Assembly: GCA_040901465.1 (NCBI GenBank)
Contig: JBBDYN010000053.1
Coordinates: 186,001 to 250,000 of the forward strand
Reading direction: 5' to 3'
Source of the DNA: JAUSIF01 sp040901465
GTDB taxonomy: Bacteria; Pseudomonadota; Alphaproteobacteria; Rhizobiales; Xanthobacteraceae
DNA length: 64,000 nucleotides
Below, in pieces: positions 32,904-43,741 of this stretch (position 1 is its first letter; each line of letters opens with the position of its first letter). The notes beneath the pieces are model-generated. The model was given only the letters and a program-made list of their open reading frames with translations. It was not told the origin of the DNA and made no database searches. A program made the translations under genes and the position numbers.

Positions 32904-34295
32904 TTACGAAATGCGTCGTAATCGCGCGGAATAAAAGCCGTCGCAGCCGGCGAACGCGGGATCGGGGTCGGGCAGATGGCAGGGCAGACTGCGCAGATCT
33001 CCAGCGCGCGAGACGAACGATTCCACTCTGCCAAGTTCTGCCGATGTGACGGGCACGCGCGCGAAGTCGGAATTGCGCGCGAGGAAGGATTCGATCTGCT
33101 GTTCGCCTTCCTCGGGCTCGAGCGAACAAGTGGCGTACACAAGAATACCGCCCGGCCGCGTGAGTAATGCCGCGCGGGCGAGAAGCCGCGTCTGCAAGGC
33201 AGCGAGCGTCGCGATGTCCTCAGCACGTTTCTGCCAGGGAATGTCCGGATGGCGGCGGATCGTGCCCGTCGCCGAGCAGGGCGCGTCGAGCAGCACCGCA
33301 TCGAAGAGTCCGCCGTTCCATGCTGTTGCATCGGCCACGACGGTCTCGGCGGCAAGGCCGAGGCGCGCGAGATTTTGCTTGAGGCGTTTCAGGCGATTTT
33401 CCGAGCGATCCACGGCCACGACACGGGCGCCGGCAGCGGCCAATTGCGCGGTCTTGCCGCCCGGTGCCGCACAAAGGTCGGCGACCGAGAGCCCATCGAC
33501 CGGGCCGAGAAGACGCACGGGCAAGCTCGCGGCGGCGTCCTGTACCCACCATGCGCCATCGTCGAAACCGGCAAGGGCGGTGACGGGACCGGCCCCTGCG
33601 AGTCGGATCGTACCGGTGGGAAGCAAGCGGGCGCCGAGGCGTTCGGCCCAAGCGGGCGCGTCCGATTTCGCCGTGAGGTCGAGCGGCGCTTCGATTCGAT
33701 GCGCGGCAGCAATCGCGGCCGTGGTGTCCGCGCCATAAGTCTTGCGCCAGCGGTCGAGTAGCCAAAGGGGCGTATCGATCAGCGGATCGAGACGCGCGAG
33801 GCGTTCTTTTCCCTCGCGCGTGACGCGGCGCAGGACCGCGTTGGCGAGGCCAGCATAGCGCGCATTGCGCGGCTCAGACGCGAGACGCACCGAAAGATCG
33901 ACGGCGGCGTGGTCGGGAACGTCAAGGAAAAGAATTTGCGCGGCGCCGAGCAAAAGCGCGGCTTCGACTTGCGGTGCGTCCTTTGGCGGACCGCTCCCGA
34001 GCATTTCGCCGACCAAGGCGCGCAACGTGCCAAGCCGGCGCAGCACCGTCGCCACCAGCATGCGCACGAGGGCGCGGTCGCGTTCGGACAGTTGCGTGAG
34101 GCCTTCGACGCCGCTTGCGGAATCGAGCACATCGGCGAGCGGCCTGCGACGATGCAGGATCGTCAAGAGTGCGTCGGCCGCGATCCTACGGCTGGCGAAG
34201 CCCTGGGCTTCGGCACTGCTCGCCTGCGGGCGCACGCGTGACGAGGCGCGCTTTGTCCTTCCAGCGGGTGTTGTTCGCGCGCGTTTGGCCATCAC
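32904..34295 (-). CDS. rsmB: 16S rRNA (cytosine-C5) methyltransferase, RsmB family
   Basis: SAM-dependent enzyme that methylates 16S rRNA C967 (E. coli numbering). The 463 residues comprise an N-terminal NusB-like RNA-binding domain (about 30-170), then the Rossmann methyltransferase. Motifs are LCAAPGGKTAQLAAAG (SAM site), LLDAPCSATGTIRRHPDI (first catalytic Cys) and LVYATCSLEPEEGEQQI (second Cys, the nucleophile). The N-terminus is rich in Arg/Lys. It lies between htpX and the heparinase-like gene, all on the minus strand. Confidence 0.94.
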   Translation of the reverse strand: MMAKRARTTPAGRTKRASSRVRPQASSAEAQGFASRRIAADALLTILHRRRPLADVLDSASGVEGLTQLSERDRALVRMLVATVLRRLGTLRALVGEMLGSGPPKDAPQVEAALLLGAAQILFLDVPDHAAVDLSVRLASEPRNARYAGLANAVLRRVTREGKERLARLDPLIDTPLWLLDRWRKTYGADTTAAIAAAHRIEAPLDLTAKSDAPAWAERLGARLLPTGTIRLAGAGPVTALAGFDDGAWWVQDAAASLPVRLLGPVDGLSVADLCAAPGGKTAQLAAAGARVVAVDRSENRLKRLKQNLARLGLAAETVVADATAWNGGLFDAVLLDAPCSATGTIRRHPDIPWQKRAEDIATLAALQTRLLARAALLTRPGGILVYATCSLEPEEGEQQIESFLARNSDFARVPVTSAELGRVESFVSRAGDLRSLPCHLPDPDPAFAGCDGFYSARLRRIS

Positions 34296-34349
34296 GCCGC
34301 GTTGCTACGCGAGCAGAGGGCGCGGGTCAAAACGCGGAAAATAATTCGG

Positions 34350-35270
34350 TCAGCTCCACGGACGGCGGCGTGATGCCCACGGGCCGGATCCACCGGTAGC
34401 GGCGCCGAAGTCGGGCGCGGCGGAAGCGCCCATTTCGCGCTCCAGTTCCTCGAGCGCGGCAATGCGATTTTCCATCGCAGGATGCGTGGAAAAAAGATTG
34501 TCCATGCGCTCGCCCGAGAGCGGATTGACGATGAAGAGATGCGCGGTCGCCGGATTCGCCTCGGCCGCCGGATTGGGAATCCGGTGCGCCGCGTTGGCAA
34601 GCTTGGCGAGCGCGGAGGCGAGCCAGCGCGGGCGGCCGACGATTTGCGCGCCCAGGCGGTCGGCTTGGTACTCGCGCGAGCGGCTGATCGCCATCTGCAC
34701 GACCATGGCGGCGAGCGGCGCGAAAATCACGAGCGCGATCGTGCCGATGGCGCCGAGCGGATTGTTGCTGCGGTTGCCGCCGAAGAAAAAGCCGAACTGA
34801 GCCAACATCGAGATCGCGCCCGCGATTGTCGCGGTGATCGTCATGATCAGCGTGTCGCGATTCCTGACGTGGGCGAGTTCGTGGGCGATCACGCCGGCAA
34901 CTTCCTCGCGGCTCAACGTGTTGAGGAGACCAGTGGTCGCCGCGACCGCGGCGTTCTGCGGATTGCGGCCGGTGGCGAATGCATTCGGCTGCGGATTGTC
35001 CATGAGGTAGAGGCGCGGCATGGGGAGCCCGGCGCGGCCCGCCAGCTCGCGCACGATGCCGACCAGTTCGGGGGCGGCGGTTTCGTCCACCTCGCGCGCG
35101 CCGTGCATGCGCAGGACGAGCTTGTCGGAATTCCAATAGGCAAAGATGTTCATCCCGCCTGCGACCAGGAGTGCGATCAGCATGCCGGCCTCGCCGCCGA
35201 TCATGAAGCCCACGCCCATGAACAGCGCGGTCATGCCGGCGAGCAGGATGGCGGTCTTGAAATAGTTCAT
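34350..35270 (-). CDS. htpX: Zinc metalloprotease HtpX
   Basis: Inner-membrane M48 protease for quality control of membrane proteins. The start at 35270 (MNYFKTAILLAG) follows GGAGG; the longer open frame is not used. Two N-terminal transmembrane helices (4-50) precede the catalytic motif IAHELAHVRNRDT (HExxH) near residue 135; two more helices (FGFFFGG, LVIFAPLAAMVV) follow, then SREYQADRLGA with the third zinc ligand Glu. The 306 residues are family length. It is transcribed divergently from the SdhAF4-like gene. Confidence 0.96.
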   Translation of the reverse strand: MNYFKTAILLAGMTALFMGVGFMIGGEAGMLIALLVAGGMNIFAYWNSDKLVLRMHGAREVDETAAPELVGIVRELAGRAGLPMPRLYLMDNPQPNAFATGRNPQNAAVAATTGLLNTLSREEVAGVIAHELAHVRNRDTLIMTITATIAGAISMLAQFGFFFGGNRSNNPLGAIGTIALVIFAPLAAMVVQMAISRSREYQADRLGAQIVGRPRWLASALAKLANAAHRIPNPAAEANPATAHLFIVNPLSGERMDNLFSTHPAMENRIAALEELEREMGASAAPDFGAATGGSGPWASRRRPWS

Positions 35271-35391
35271 CGAATCCTCCGGATCGACCGGCCTAAGCCG
35301 CCCCATGCGAAAAGATGGGTTCGCGCCGCTTCCAACGCAAGGCGCGCACAAGCGGCTTGACCGCGCGCCGCGGCGGGTGTTCGAAAGCGCC

Positions 35392-35613
35392 ATGGAAAAG
35401 CCGCTTAAGACAACAGGACCGCAAGGCAAGCTGCGGGCGGGGAAGCCGCTCACCCCGGCGGCCGAACGCGCGCTTGCCGAAGCGGCTGCGCGCCGCGCAG
35501 AGATCGACGCGCGCGCCCAATCGATGCCGAAGGAGCATGGCGGTCGCAAAGGCCCGGAGCCGATCCGCTACGGCGACTGGGAGATCAAGGGGATCGCGAG
35601 CGATTTCTCCTGA
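35392..35613 (+). CDS. DUF1674 / SdhAF4-like succinate dehydrogenase assembly factor
   Basis: Small protein of 73 residues from ATG 35392. The C-terminal signature RKGPEPIRYGDWEIKGIASDFS is diagnostic of DUF1674, whose eukaryotic members (SDHAF4/Sdh8) protect flavinylated SdhA during complex II assembly. The upstream part is Ala/Arg-rich and probably disordered. An in-frame ATG at 35305 would add 29 residues that do not look conserved. The next gene starts 13 bases downstream. Confidence 0.85.
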   Translation: MEKPLKTTGPQGKLRAGKPLTPAAERALAEAAARRAEIDARAQSMPKEHGGRKGPEPIRYGDWEIKGIASDFS

Positions 35614-35625
35614 TCGCTGGACGCT

Positions 35626-36306
35626 GTGAATAAAGCAATTCGCGGCGCCATGCTTGCGATCCTGCTCGCGGTCGCGGGCGGGATCATTGCCCTGCCGTTC
35701 ATGGACTACATCGCGCCGTTCGATCTCGAACGGCCGCCGAATTTTCTCACCAGGCTGCATCTGCAATTGCTCGAGCGCGCGCCGGAACGCTGCTACGCCG
35801 CGCTCGACCGCGCGAAGATCAGCTACCGTCGCGCGCCACCTTTGCATCATGAAAGCGGCTGCGGTTACGACGACGCGGTTTGGCTCGATCGATCGGAGAT
35901 CGAGCACGGCAGCCGCATCCTGCTGCGCTGTCCGGCGATGCTCGGGCTGCTTCTGTGGGAGCGGCACGTGCTGGCGCCGGCGGCGGAACAGCATTTCAAT
36001 CGCAAGCTCGCCTCGCTCCGGCATCTCGGGACGTACTCGTGCCGCGGCATCCGTGAGGGAAAGCGCGGGTCGCTCAGCCAACACGCATTTGCGAACGCGA
36101 TCGATGTTGCGGGCTTCACGGTCGCAGGCGAGCCGGGCATGACGGTCGGGGGCGACTGGAAAAGCGATGGTGAAAAGGGCGCATTCCTGCGGGTGGTGCG
36201 CGACGGAGCGTGTCGCATCTTTGGAGTTGTGCTGTCGCCTGATCACGACCGCAACCACGCCAACCACTTTCATCTCGACATGAGCTGGCTGAGCGTCTGC
36301 CGGTGA
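35626..36306 (+). CDS. Extensin-like C-terminal domain protein (M15-like fold)
   Basis: 226 residues starting at GTG 35626. One N-terminal hydrophobic segment (8-26) should anchor or export it. The domain carries YDDAVWLDR, LRHLGTYSCRGIR and the metal-site-like pair SLSQHAFANAIDVAGF (His and Asp) and HANHFHLDMS (His-x-His). This matches the Extensin-like_C family, whose His/Asp pattern resembles M15 D,D-peptidases. The name is historical; a role in the cell wall is inferred. It is probably co-transcribed with the SdhAF4-like gene. Confidence 0.9.
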   Translation: MNKAIRGAMLAILLAVAGGIIALPFMDYIAPFDLERPPNFLTRLHLQLLERAPERCYAALDRAKISYRRAPPLHHESGCGYDDAVWLDRSEIEHGSRILLRCPAMLGLLLWERHVLAPAAEQHFNRKLASLRHLGTYSCRGIREGKRGSLSQHAFANAIDVAGFTVAGEPGMTVGGDWKSDGEKGAFLRVVRDGACRIFGVVLSPDHDRNHANHFHLDMSWLSVCR

Positions 36307-36361
36307 GGACGGCACGTGAAACAATTTTGTATAGTCGGGAGAAAGTCCAGAGGGGGAGACG

Positions 36362-37084
36362 ATGGCCAGGGGCAGGACGACGTTCGTACTCATTCACGGC
36401 GCTTGGGGCGGAGGGTGGAATTATCAGCGCGTGGCCGAAAGTCTGCGCGCGCAAGGCCACGTCGTCTATGCGCCGAGCCTGACGGGCTGCGGCGAGCGCG
36501 CTCACCTCTTCAGTGGCGCCGTCAATCTCTCGATGCACATCCAGGACGTCATCAACATCTTCAAGTACGAGAGCATCGAGCGCGCGGTGCTCGTGGGCCA
36601 CTCCTACGGCGGCATGGTGATCACGGGCACCGCCGATCGCATTCCGGAAAAGATTTCCGCGCTCGTATATCTCGACGCGTTCCTGCCGGAAAACGGCCAA
36701 TCGATTTGGGACATCAATATCCCGGCGAATACCGCCCGCTATCTCGCGAGCGCGGGCGGCCACGGCGGCTATTCAATCCCGGCGCCGGCGGCCTCGTTCT
36801 GGAACCTGAACGCGGCAGATGTGCCACTCTACGAGCAACTCACCGGACCGCATCCGCTGCCGTGTTTCACGGAGCGCGTGAAGCTTTCCGGCGCAGGTGC
36901 GTCGATCGGGAAACGAATTTACGTCTGGGCGACGGAGCTCGGTCGGCCGAGCCCGTTCAAGCAATTCTACGATAGGTGCAAGGCCGATGCGGCGTGGGAG
37001 ACGCACGCACTTGCGTGCGGGCACGAGGTGATGCTGGACATGCCGGAACGCACCACCGAAATTTTATTGGGTGCCGCTTCGTAA
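36362..37084 (+). CDS. Alpha/beta-fold hydrolase (esterase-like)
   Basis: 240 residues. TFVLIHGAWGGGWNYQRVA is the oxyanion-hole region, and VLVGHSYGGMVITG the nucleophile elbow with the catalytic Ser near residue 80. A C-terminal CGHEVMLDMPERTTEIL supplies the His. The family includes salicylate/methyl-ester hydrolases of the plant MES type; the substrate here is unknown. The start follows AGGGGGAG. It converges with the second L,D-transpeptidase, with 2 bases between stops. Confidence 0.9.
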   Translation: MARGRTTFVLIHGAWGGGWNYQRVAESLRAQGHVVYAPSLTGCGERAHLFSGAVNLSMHIQDVINIFKYESIERAVLVGHSYGGMVITGTADRIPEKISALVYLDAFLPENGQSIWDINIPANTARYLASAGGHGGYSIPAPAASFWNLNAADVPLYEQLTGPHPLPCFTERVKLSGAGASIGKRIYVWATELGRPSPFKQFYDRCKADAAWETHALACGHEVMLDMPERTTEILLGAAS

Positions 37085-37086
37085 CA

Positions 37087-37593
37087 TCACTGCACGATCA
37101 TAACAGACGTTCCAACTCCGACGCGTCCATACAGATCGACGACGTCGTTGTTGTACATCCGAAAGCAACCGTAGGAGACAAATCCGCCGACTGAGCCTGG
37201 CACGTTGGTGCCGTGGATCGCGTACTCGCCGCCCGAGAGCGTGAGTGCCGCGGCCCCCATCGGATTGCGTGCGGTGCCGCCCGGAATGACGTCCGGCAGT
37301 CGCGGATTGTCGCGCTTTACCTCGGCCGGCGGCGACCAGGCGGGCTTCAAGTATTTCCCGGTGATGCGGGACTGGCCGAACCATTGCTTGCCGGAGCGGC
37401 CGACGCCGACGGGATAGCGCACCGCGCGTCCGTCGCCGAGCACGTAGTAAAGCCGGCGTTCGCTCGTCTTGATGACGATCGTGCCGGCTGAATATCCGTC
37501 GAAGCGTACTGTTTCCCGAGCCCAAAGCTGTGACGCGGCGAGCAACGTAAAGCACAGGGCCAAGGCAGCCCGACACGCCGAACGCATACGCAT
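37087..37593 (-). CDS. L,D-transpeptidase with YkuD domain, exported
   Basis: 168 residues from ATG 37593, which follows GGGGGCG. A signal peptide (about 1-25, ending near LWA) is clear. The YkuD domain shows TIVIKTSERRLYYVLG, YPVGVGRSGKQWFG, PRLPDVIPGGTARNPMG, and the active site IHGTNVPGSVGGFVSYGCFRM with the catalytic Cys. It should act in the periplasm on peptidoglycan 3-3 cross-links or on attachment of outer-membrane proteins. It is unrelated in detail to the YkuD protein at 6857. Confidence 0.94.
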   Translation of the reverse strand: MRMRSACRAALALCFTLLAASQLWARETVRFDGYSAGTIVIKTSERRLYYVLGDGRAVRYPVGVGRSGKQWFGQSRITGKYLKPAWSPPAEVKRDNPRLPDVIPGGTARNPMGAAALTLSGGEYAIHGTNVPGSVGGFVSYGCFRMYNNDVVDLYGRVGVGTSVMIVQ

Positions 37594-37681
37594 TACACGC
37601 CCCCAAAATGACCGGCGAGCCGGCCTCTTCTCGCCCGATGTTACAAAACGACCTGCCGCGTCTTCCGTTCCCACTCCTTCG

Positions 37682-39628
<1,947 letters not shown>

Positions 39629-39778
39629 CGAGCTCCTCCCTTGCTTCCCCGTGGGGGCCGGCTCGGGCCGGCCTCGCATTTGTTTTCAATCCCAAGGCAT
39701 TATGCGAAAGCGCGGCTGGCACGACAAGGCAAGCGTCGGTTCGACTTTGGTTGGCTGGGGCGGTGCAATCTCGGCCGC

Positions 39779-40204
39779 TCACACGCCGAAGGCGCCGATC
39801 ACAGCGCCCATGATCACGAGCACCCCGAGCCAATGGCCGGAGTCGATCACGGTCAGCATCGGCTTGCGGCCGCCGAAGCTGTAATTGACCGCGAGCGTCG
39901 TGACGACGAAGCCGAGCCAGGAGAAGGCGCCGGAGATGATGCCGCTGCGGATCGTCACCGGACCCATATGCCCGATCAGCCCCGCCAGCACCCAGGCCAT
40001 GATCAGGTTGGCGATGATCGCAATCACGAACGGCAGCTTGCTCGGATTGAGCTCGCCCCTCATGTGTCGGGCCTGCTCCTCTGGCGTCCAGCCGACCGCG
40101 TTCATCCAGGGCTTTGACAGCGTCACGTAATAGACGGCGCCGAAGCCGAAGCCGGCGAGCGCCGCGATGAACACGGCGAGATAATTGATGCCAGCGAAGG
40201 TCAT
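39779..40204 (-). CDS. DUF1761 membrane protein
   Basis: 141 residues with four predicted transmembrane helices. The signature is AVYYVTLSKPWMNAVGWT near residue 25, followed by a short cytosolic loop and helices containing FVIAIIANLIMAWVLAGL, SGIISGAFSWLGFVVTTLAVNYSF and LGVLVIMGAVIGAF. The start at 40204 (MTFAGINY) has GGAG upstream. The function of DUF1761 is unknown. It follows the EVE-domain gene on the same strand after 31 bases. Confidence 0.85.
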   Translation of the reverse strand: MTFAGINYLAVFIAALAGFGFGAVYYVTLSKPWMNAVGWTPEEQARHMRGELNPSKLPFVIAIIANLIMAWVLAGLIGHMGPVTIRSGIISGAFSWLGFVVTTLAVNYSFGGRKPMLTVIDSGHWLGVLVIMGAVIGAFGV

Positions 40205-40235
40205 GCTCCACTCCTCGCGCAAGGATCGGTGAAGT

Positions 40236-40658
40236 TCAGCCGGCCTTATAGCCGCCCAGGCGGCAGACCATAGCCCATTCCGCGGCGCTGACCGGCTGTA
40301 CCGACAGCCGTGAATTGTTGAGCAACACCATCTTGGCGAGACCTTTCTCGGCCTTGCACATGGCGAGCGTGACGGGGACCGGAAACGGTGCCACGGCCTT
40401 GACGTCGACGGCGACGAAGGCGCCGCTCTTGTCGGTCGGATCAGGGCGGTGCTCGCCGATCACCTCGGTGATGCCCATGACCTGCTTCTCGTCGCCTGAA
40501 TGATAAAGGAATGCGCGGTCGCCGCGTTTCATCTTCATCAGGTTTTGTTTCGCCTGATGATTGCGCACGCCTTCCCAGGCCGTGCCTTTTGCGCCGGTCT
40601 TGACTTGATCATCCCAGGACCAGGTTGAGGCTTCGGTCTTGATCAGCCAGTACGCCAT
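40236..40658 (-). CDS. EVE-domain protein
   Basis: 140 residues making a single PUA-like EVE domain: MAYWLIKTEASTWSWDD, WEGVRNHQAKQNLMKMKRGD, AFLYHSGDEKQVMGITEV, FVAVDVKAV and LSVQPVSAAEWAMVCRLGG. EVE domains bind modified bases in RNA or DNA. Stand-alone copies are common housekeeping genes in alphaproteobacteria and usually have no defence role. It begins 5 bases after gpsA ends, so it shares the tsaD-gpsA transcript. Confidence 0.93.
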   Translation of the reverse strand: MAYWLIKTEASTWSWDDQVKTGAKGTAWEGVRNHQAKQNLMKMKRGDRAFLYHSGDEKQVMGITEVIGEHRPDPTDKSGAFVAVDVKAVAPFPVPVTLAMCKAEKGLAKMVLLNNSRLSVQPVSAAEWAMVCRLGGYKAG

Positions 40659-40663
40659 TGCTG

Positions 40664-41656
40664 TTATGCCTCCGCGCCCATGGGCCGCGACAAAAGCTGG
40701 GCGATCGCATCATCGACCCCGAGCCGGCCCGCGAGCACGTCGTCGACGGCCTGGGCGATCGGCATGTCGATCTGCTTTGCGCGCGCCATCTCGACCAGCA
40801 CCGATGCCGTAAACGCGCCCTCGGCGAGCTTGCCGGCGCCTGCTTCCGACGGCGCCGTGCCAGCGCCGAGCGCGACTCCGAGGGAGTAGTTGCGCGATTG
40901 CGGCGAGGTCGAGGTCAAGATCAGGTCACCGAGGCCGGAGAGCCCGGTGAGGGTCTCGGGCTTCGCACCGTAAGCGCGGCCGAAGCGAATCAGTTCCCCG
41001 AATCCGCGCGTCGTGAGCGCGGCCTGCGCGCTCGGGCCGAGCTTACGGCCGACGACGATGCCCGCCGCGATGGCGAGCACGTTCTTGGCTGCGCCGCCGA
41101 TCTCGACGCCGCGTACGTCGGTGGAATGATAGACGCGGAAGGTCGGCGAGCGCAGCGCTTCGGCAAGCTCGGCCGCAAGCGCCTCGTCCTCGGCGGCGAG
41201 GGCGACGGCGGTCGGAAGGCCGCGCGCCACATCGCCTGCGAAGCTTGGGCCGGACAAGACCGCGGGCCGGCCCTTCGGCGCGGCCTCGGTCAGCATTTGG
41301 GTGACGAAGCGGCCCGTGCCGCGCTCAATGCCCTTGGAGCAGGCGATGATCGGGACGGAAACGGGCAGGAGCGCCGCAAGCTGCTGCGCTAGCGCGCGCA
41401 GCGATTGAGCCGGAACCACAAAGAGCAGCGCGTCAGCTTGCGCGGCTTTCTCCAGTGAGGCGGTCGGCGTGACCTCGGGCGAAACCTTCACGCCCGGAAG
41501 ATGCGCAGCGTTGGTTCCTTTCTGCGCGATCTCGTCGACGACCTTGTGATCGCGCGCATAGAGCGTCACCGCGCGATGCGGGCGCGCGACCGCGTTCGCG
41601 AGCGCCGTGCCCCAGGCGCCGGCGCCGAGAATGCTGATGCGTTGAAAGCCCGCCAT
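40664..41656 (-). CDS. gpsA: NAD(P)-dependent glycerol-3-phosphate dehydrogenase
   Basis: Makes glycerol-3-phosphate for phospholipid synthesis. The 330 residues include the N-terminal Rossmann motif ISILGAGAWGTALANAVA, IACSKGIERGTG, LSGPSFAGDVARGLPTAV, GGAAKNVLAIAAGIVVG (catalytic Lys in AAKN) and FGELIRFGRAYGAKPETLTGLSGLGDLILT. It starts 12 bases after the tsaD stop. The tsaD-gpsA pairing is common in alphaproteobacteria. Confidence 0.97.
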   Translation of the reverse strand: MAGFQRISILGAGAWGTALANAVARPHRAVTLYARDHKVVDEIAQKGTNAAHLPGVKVSPEVTPTASLEKAAQADALLFVVPAQSLRALAQQLAALLPVSVPIIACSKGIERGTGRFVTQMLTEAAPKGRPAVLSGPSFAGDVARGLPTAVALAAEDEALAAELAEALRSPTFRVYHSTDVRGVEIGGAAKNVLAIAAGIVVGRKLGPSAQAALTTRGFGELIRFGRAYGAKPETLTGLSGLGDLILTSTSPQSRNYSLGVALGAGTAPSEAGAGKLAEGAFTASVLVEMARAKQIDMPIAQAVDDVLAGRLGVDDAIAQLLSRPMGAEA

Positions 41657-41668
41657 GCGCGCTGCAGC

Positions 41669-42712
41669 TCACACCACGGCTGCGACTTGCCCGAGCGGCC
41701 AGCGCGCCCGCGGGCTCGTCTCGAGCCCGTCGACGAGGCCGCGCGCCAGGCGCTCAGCGCCGGCCCAAGCGATCATTGCGCCGTTGTCGGTGCAGAGCTC
41801 CGGCGGCGGCAGCATGAGCGGCGTCGCAGTTTCGGCTGAGATCGCTTCGAGCGCGGCGCGGATCGTGCGGTTCGCGCCGACGCCGCCGGCGACCACCAGC
41901 GCGCGCGGCTTCCAGGCGCTATTGCGCAAGGTGCCGAGCGCCACGCGAATGCGATCGACGACGACGTCGACGATCGCCGCTTGGAAGCTTGCGCAGAGAT
42001 CGGCGACGTTCTCGTCGCTCAAGGGCGCGATGCTCTCGGCCTCAATGCGCACGGCGGTCTTCAATCCGGAAAGGGAGAAATTCGGCTCGGGCCGGCCGAT
42101 CATCGGGCGCGGCAGGCTGAAGCGCGTGGGATCGCCCATGGTCGCGCAACGCTCGACCTCCGGCCCGCCGGGATAGGGCAGGCCCAGCATTTTCGCGGTC
42201 TTGTCGAAAGCCTCGCCGATCGCGTCGTCGACCGTGCCGCCAATGAACCTGTAGCGGTCGATGTCCTCGACCGAGATCAACTGAGTGTGGCCGCCGGATA
42301 CGAGGAGCAGGAGATAGGGAAAGCCGACGCGGTGGGTGAGACGCACGGTGAGCGCATGGGCCTCAAGATGGTTCACGGCAAGGAGTGGCTTGCCGGTGAC
42401 AAGCGCGATCGCCTTCGCGGTCGTGAGCCCAACGATGACGCCGCCGATGAGGCCCGGGCCGGCGGCGGCCGCGATGCCGTCGAGCTGGGAAAACCGCACG
42501 TCCGCCTGCTCCATGGCGCGGCGGATCACGCCGTCGAGAAGCTCGACGTGAGCGCGCGCGGCGATCTCCGGCACTACGCCGCCATAGTCCCGGTGTTCGG
42601 CGAACTGGGAATGAATGACGTTCGAGCGGATCTCGCCTTGGCCGTCGGCGTCGCGATAAACCACCGCCGCGGCCGTTTCGTCGCAGGTGGTTTCGATGCC
42701 CAAAATGAGCAT
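41669..42712 (-). CDS. tsaD: tRNA N6-adenosine threonylcarbamoyltransferase TsaD
   Basis: Catalyses t6A37 formation on ANN-decoding tRNAs with TsaB and TsaE. The start at 42712 (MLILGIETTCDETA) matches the family N-terminus. Features are the metal-binding motif NHLEAHALTVRL (His-x-x-x-His), LLLVSGGHTQLI, GEAFDKTAKMLGLPYPGGP and VAGGVGANRTIR. The 347 residues are family length. The open frame extends far upstream into hemC on the other strand, which is coincidental. It is divergent from hemC with 75 bases between starts. Confidence 0.97.
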   Translation of the reverse strand: MLILGIETTCDETAAAVVYRDADGQGEIRSNVIHSQFAEHRDYGGVVPEIAARAHVELLDGVIRRAMEQADVRFSQLDGIAAAAGPGLIGGVIVGLTTAKAIALVTGKPLLAVNHLEAHALTVRLTHRVGFPYLLLLVSGGHTQLISVEDIDRYRFIGGTVDDAIGEAFDKTAKMLGLPYPGGPEVERCATMGDPTRFSLPRPMIGRPEPNFSLSGLKTAVRIEAESIAPLSDENVADLCASFQAAIVDVVVDRIRVALGTLRNSAWKPRALVVAGGVGANRTIRAALEAISAETATPLMLPPPELCTDNGAMIAWAGAERLARGLVDGLETSPRARWPLGQVAAVV

Positions 42713-42787
42713 ACCGCAAGGCTCCCCAAACGCTTCGCGCGAGGCAGGCCATAGCAGGATTTCCGATTCCCGCCCATCCATGTTGGT

Positions 42788-43738
42788 ATGCGCAGAATAA
42801 TGACCATGATCGACCGACCCAGGCTTCGCATCGGCACGCGCGGAAGCCCGCTCGCGCGGGCGCAAACCGAGATTGTGCGCACGCGGCTCGCGGCGGCGAA
42901 CGGGCTCGATTCCGCCGAAATCGAAGTGGTGGTGATCCGCACCTCGGGCGACGCGGTGCACGACCGGCCGCTCGCCGACGTCGGCGGCAAGGGCCTCTTC
43001 ACGAAGGAGATCGAGGAGGCTCTGCTCGCGCGCACGATCGACCTCGCGGTGCATTCGGCAAAGGACGTGCCGACCTTTCTGCCCGATGGCCTCGTGCTCG
43101 CGGCCTATCCCGAACGTGCGGATCCGCGCGATGCGTTCGTGAGCACGCGCGCGGACCGGCTCGCAGCACTGGCGCCGGGCGCGGTCGTCGGCACCGCCTC
43201 GGTGCGGCGCGAGGCACTCGTGCGGCGGCTGCGGCCCGATGTGGACGTGAAACTTCTGCGCGGCAATGTGCACACGCGGCTGGAGAAGGTCGAGAACGGA
43301 AGCTTCGACGCGTCCGTGCTTGCGCTCGCCGGGTTGCAAAGGCTCGGACTCGAAGGGAAGGCGAGGGAATTGCTCGATCCGGAAATATTTCCGCCGTCGG
43401 TGGGACAGGGCGCGATCGCGGTCGAAGTCCGCGCACTCGATCCCGTGGCCGCGGCGCTGGTCGTCGCGATCGACGACGCGCCGACCTCGATCGCGCTCGC
43501 GGCAGAACGGGCATTCCTCGCAGAGCTCGACGGCTCGTGCCGCACCCCGATCGCGGGGCACGCGCGGCTCATGGACGGCCGCCTGCGCTTCCATGGACTC
43601 GTGATCAGCCCGGATGGGCGCGAGGCGGCGGAGACGACGCGCGACGGCCTGCCTGCCGACGCTGCACGGCTCGGGGCTGACGCCGGACGCGAACTGAAGC
43701 GGCGCGCTCCGGCTTCTGTGCTCGCTTCGCTGGCCTGA
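42788..43738 (+). CDS. hemC: Porphobilinogen deaminase (hydroxymethylbilane synthase)
   Basis: Polymerises four porphobilinogen units into hydroxymethylbilane. The 316 residues show RIGTRGSPLARAQTE, IRTSGD, GKGLFTKEIEEALL, DLAVHSAKDVPT, VGTASVRREA, LRGNVHTRLEKVENG and the cofactor attachment Cys in AELDGSCRTPIAGHA. ATG codons at residues 1, 5 and 7 are possible starts; no clear ribosome-binding site decides among them. hemD follows after 3 bases. Confidence 0.97.
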   Translation: MRRIMTMIDRPRLRIGTRGSPLARAQTEIVRTRLAAANGLDSAEIEVVVIRTSGDAVHDRPLADVGGKGLFTKEIEEALLARTIDLAVHSAKDVPTFLPDGLVLAAYPERADPRDAFVSTRADRLAALAPGAVVGTASVRREALVRRLRPDVDVKLLRGNVHTRLEKVENGSFDASVLALAGLQRLGLEGKARELLDPEIFPPSVGQGAIAVEVRALDPVAAALVVAIDDAPTSIALAAERAFLAELDGSCRTPIAGHARLMDGRLRFHGLVISPDGREAAETTRDGLPADAARLGADAGRELKRRAPASVLASLA

Positions 43739-43741
43739 TCG

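Noticed and set aside
36308..36323. parS-like sequence CACGTGAAACA
   Set aside because: Only the right part of the 16-base parS consensus matches (11 of 16); the left arm is absent. No full parS site was seen in the window despite parAB being here.
40236..40658. EVE-domain gene as a sign of a modified-base defence system
   Set aside because: It stands alone in a tsaD-gpsA housekeeping unit without nuclease, McrBC or other defence genes.
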